A stretch of 64,000 nt of DNA from AP-15 sp963785565 (GTDB taxonomy: Bacteria > Pseudomonadota > Alphaproteobacteria > ATCC43930 > CGMCC-115725). Location of the stretch: assembly GCA_963785565.1 (NCBI GenBank), contig CAWAVV010000013.1, forward strand, positions 434,001-498,000. Reading direction: 5' to 3'. Position 1 is the stretch's first letter, and every line of letters starts with the position of its first letter. The notes under the pieces were generated by a model. It was not told the origin of the DNA. It ran no database searches and saw nothing but the letters and a program-made list of their open reading frames with translations. A program made the translations under genes and the position numbers. Of this stretch, positions 62,352-64,000 are shown in pieces.

Positions 62352-63233
62352 ATGCAACAGCGCGACTATGGCCCGTTTCCGTACACGCCGATCAACGACC
62401 GGCCCAAGCTCGAATGGCCGGGCGGCGCGCGCCTCGCGGTGTGGGTCATCCCCAATATCGAGTTCTTTCCGTTGACCAAGGGTATTTCCGGCCATCCTGG
62501 CACACCGGCCGGCAATCCGCCGTCAGTGCGGGCCTGGGCGCAACGGGATTACGGCAACCGGATCGGCATCTGGCGGATCATGGATGTGCTCAGCAAGCAC
62601 GGCGTCCGCGCCAGCCCGACCCTCAACAGCGACATCTGCGACCATCATCCGCAGATCGTCCGCGCCGCGATCGAGCTCGGCTGGGAGATCCTCGGCCACA
62701 ACCAGACGAACAGCGTGTGGCTCGACGCGTTGAGCCCCGAGGAGGAACGGCGCACGATCGCGCGCACCTTGTCGCGCATCGCCGAGATGACCGGCAAAAA
62801 GCCGCTCGGCTGGCTCGGCTCCGGTCTCGCCGAGACTTGGCACACGCTCGATTTCCTCGCCGAGGAGAGTTGTCTCTACGTTGCCGACTGGGTCAATGAC
62901 GACCAGCCCTATTTGATGGATATCGGCGGCAAACCGCTGGTCTCGATCCCCTATTCCTACGAGATCAACGACGCGCCGCACTTCAATTACCGGAACGGCA
63001 CAATCGGCGAGTTCGAGGCGATGATCCGCCGCCAGTTCGACACGCTCTATGCCGAAGGCGCGCAATCGGGCCGGGTCATGGCGATCTGCCTGCACCCCTA
63101 TCTGATCGGCGTGCCGCACCGCATCGCCGGGCTCGACTCGGCGCTAAAATACATCCGCGCGCATGACGGCGTCTGGTTCGCCACCGGCGAAGAGATCGTG
63201 CGCCACTGGCTGCAGTCGGGCGCGACTTTCTGA
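62352..63233 (+). CDS. polysaccharide deacetylase family protein (PuuE-like)
   Basis: A 293-residue NodB-fold protein without a signal peptide, so cytosolic. Features: WPGGARLAVWVIPNIEFFPL, RIGIWRIMDVLSKHGVRASP, the NodB metal region changed to NSDICDHHPQIVRAAIELGW, ILGHNQTNSVWL, TGKKPLGWLGSGLAETWHTL and SGRVMAICLHPYLIGVPHR. This is the subgroup that includes cofactor-poor allantoinase PuuE and related amidohydrolases, more than sugar deacetylases. It begins 23 bases after the divergently oriented GNAT gene. Confidence 0.82.
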   Translation: MQQRDYGPFPYTPINDRPKLEWPGGARLAVWVIPNIEFFPLTKGISGHPGTPAGNPPSVRAWAQRDYGNRIGIWRIMDVLSKHGVRASPTLNSDICDHHPQIVRAAIELGWEILGHNQTNSVWLDALSPEEERRTIARTLSRIAEMTGKKPLGWLGSGLAETWHTLDFLAEESCLYVADWVNDDQPYLMDIGGKPLVSIPYSYEINDAPHFNYRNGTIGEFEAMIRRQFDTLYAEGAQSGRVMAICLHPYLIGVPHRIAGLDSALKYIRAHDGVWFATGEEIVRHWLQSGATF

Positions 63234-63261
63234 GCGCTGTCGCAGCCGCGGCGCCTGGTTG

Positions 63262-63582
63262 TTACCCGCCGGGAGCGCGATAGTTGACGCTCTTGGCGAG
63301 GGCCTGGTCGACTTCCTCGACGGTCAGCAACGCCGTCGTCCGGGTGCGCGCCAGCCCCGCCGCCGAGACCGCGATTCCCAGCGCGGCGGCGGTCACATTG
63401 TCGGGCAGATCGACGATCACATAGGCGTCGTCGGGGCCGAGGGCGTTGTAGAAGCACTCGACTTTGCCGCCGACGCCCTCGACCGCCGTGGCGACCGCTC
63501 GCCTGCGGCCGGAGGCCTTGTCTCGCTGCAAGCCGCGCAGACCCTCCGCGGTGTAAGACGCCGAGATCAGATATTTGGGCAT
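63262..63582 (-). CDS. GYD domain protein
   Basis: A 106-residue protein, ribosome site GGGAGGTACGGA. KYLISASYTAEGLRGLQRDK, AVATAVEGVGGKVECFYNAL, GPDDAYVIVDLPDNVTAAAL and the terminal TTALLTVEEVDQALAKSVNY reproduce the GYD family, small ferredoxin-like proteins of unknown function. The signature tripeptide G-Y-D is here GPDDAYV. Confidence 0.88.
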   Translation of the reverse strand: MPKYLISASYTAEGLRGLQRDKASGRRRAVATAVEGVGGKVECFYNALGPDDAYVIVDLPDNVTAAALGIAVSAAGLARTRTTALLTVEEVDQALAKSVNYRAPGG

Positions 63583-63668
63583 TTCCGTACCTCCCTGAGA
63601 TCGCCCGTTTCGCTGACGGGCGCAGCTCAGAGATTACATCGGGCTGATCGCGCCGGCCAGCGTTGCCG

Positions 63669-64000
63669 TTACTCCCGTCTCGACTGCGCCTTCAGCGCGG
63701 CAAGCTCGCGGCGCAGCGCGCGCAACTCCTCGAACCGGGTGGTGACGTCGCGTAGAAACGCGGCGATCCCGACCATCGCATCGGCATCGTCGTGCACCGG
63801 CAGAATGGTAAATTCGATCGAGATGCGCTTACCGTCCTTGCGCATTGCCGGCACGGCCAGCACCTCGCCCTCTCCGTAGCGGCTCGCGGCGCCCGCCATG
63901 ACCCGGTGGTAGCCCTCCCAATGGCGGGCGCGTTGCGGCTCGGGCACGATCAAGTCCAGAGTTTGGCCCAGCGCCTCGTCCGGTTCGTAACCGAAGATGC
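63669..64000 (-). CDS. PAS domain protein, 3' part (start outside window)
   Basis: The minus-strand frame is open to the window edge. It reads IFGYEPDEALGQTLDLIVPE, WEGYHRVMAGAASRYGEGE, PAMRKDGKRISIEFTILPVH and MVGIAAFLRDVTTRFEELRA: a PAS fold of the common sensory-box type, ending in a coiled coil. The visible protein ends shortly after the PAS domain, so it may be a stand-alone PAS sensor or the end of a larger one. Confidence 0.85.
   Translation of the reverse strand, partial: IFGYEPDEALGQTLDLIVPEPQRARHWEGYHRVMAGAASRYGEGEVLAVPAMRKDGKRISIEFTILPVHDDADAMVGIAAFLRDVTTRFEELRALRRELAALKAQSRRE

Overview
This is a GC-rich, gene-dense 64 kb piece of what looks like an alphaproteobacterial chromosome. 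The NDUFA12-type complex I accessory protein beside an MlaD-like protein, the B12-dependent ribonucleotide reductase, the Tat- and stress-type small genes and the intergenic palindromic repeats fit Alphaproteobacteria, possibly Rhodospirillales-like. The order and genus cannot be fixed from sequence reading alone. No rRNA, tRNA or CRISPR array was recognised.

Layout. (a) 1-14,106: the 3' end of a YadA-like trimeric autotransporter; a small secreted protein; a 1,602-residue secreted beta-helix protein resembling animal CEMIP/TMEM2 (G8-domain) hyaluronidase-type proteins; then a tightly overlapping type II secretion operon, gspE-F-H-I-J-L-M-N-K, lacking gspC, gspD and gspG. (b) 14,107-22,862: a decayed stretch with a ParB-domain relic and repeats, small envelope proteins (LTXXQ/Spy-like, Gly/Tyr-rich), a Crp/Fnr regulator, a giant CheB-CheR-PAS-histidine kinase-REC-REC-LuxR hybrid and two micro-membrane proteins. 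(c) 22,898-32,416: glycogen debranching enzyme and TreZ (minus strand), then stress-type genes (glycine-zipper proteins, hemerythrin, AI-2E-family permease, PepSY-like protein) and a DUF2252 gene cut by an IS630-type element. (d) 33,744-45,301: GMC oxidoreductase with a Tat-type partner, NAD synthetase, Nramp-like transporter, SPFH protein, B12-radical-SAM protein, GST, MlaD and NDUFA12. (e) 45,554-57,719: nrdJ, a three-gene CBASS anti-phage system (CD-NTase, E2-like protein, patatin-like phospholipase), REP repeats with a RAYT, two nearly identical tandem IS1182-family elements, a GFA-family gene and a MazEF-type toxin-antitoxin pair. (f) 57,766-64,000: catabolic-type enzymes (LLM monooxygenase, RidA, PhyH, methyltransferase, GNAT, polysaccharide deacetylase, GYD protein) and a partial PAS protein.

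The strongest biology is the CBASS locus, sitting directly behind an AT-rich, probably foreign 3' end of nrdJ, and the CEMIP-like secreted protein placed immediately before a type II secretion operon, which suggests a dedicated substrate. A second theme is that several conserved genes (treZ, the radical SAM gene, nrdJ twice, phyH twice, a methyltransferase, a GNAT, a GFA gene and the CBASS effector) are split by single-base or similarly small shifts. Most are net +1 on the coding strand, which points to insertion errors in the assembly rather than to independent gene decay; these genes are annotated as whole genes with the shift noted.
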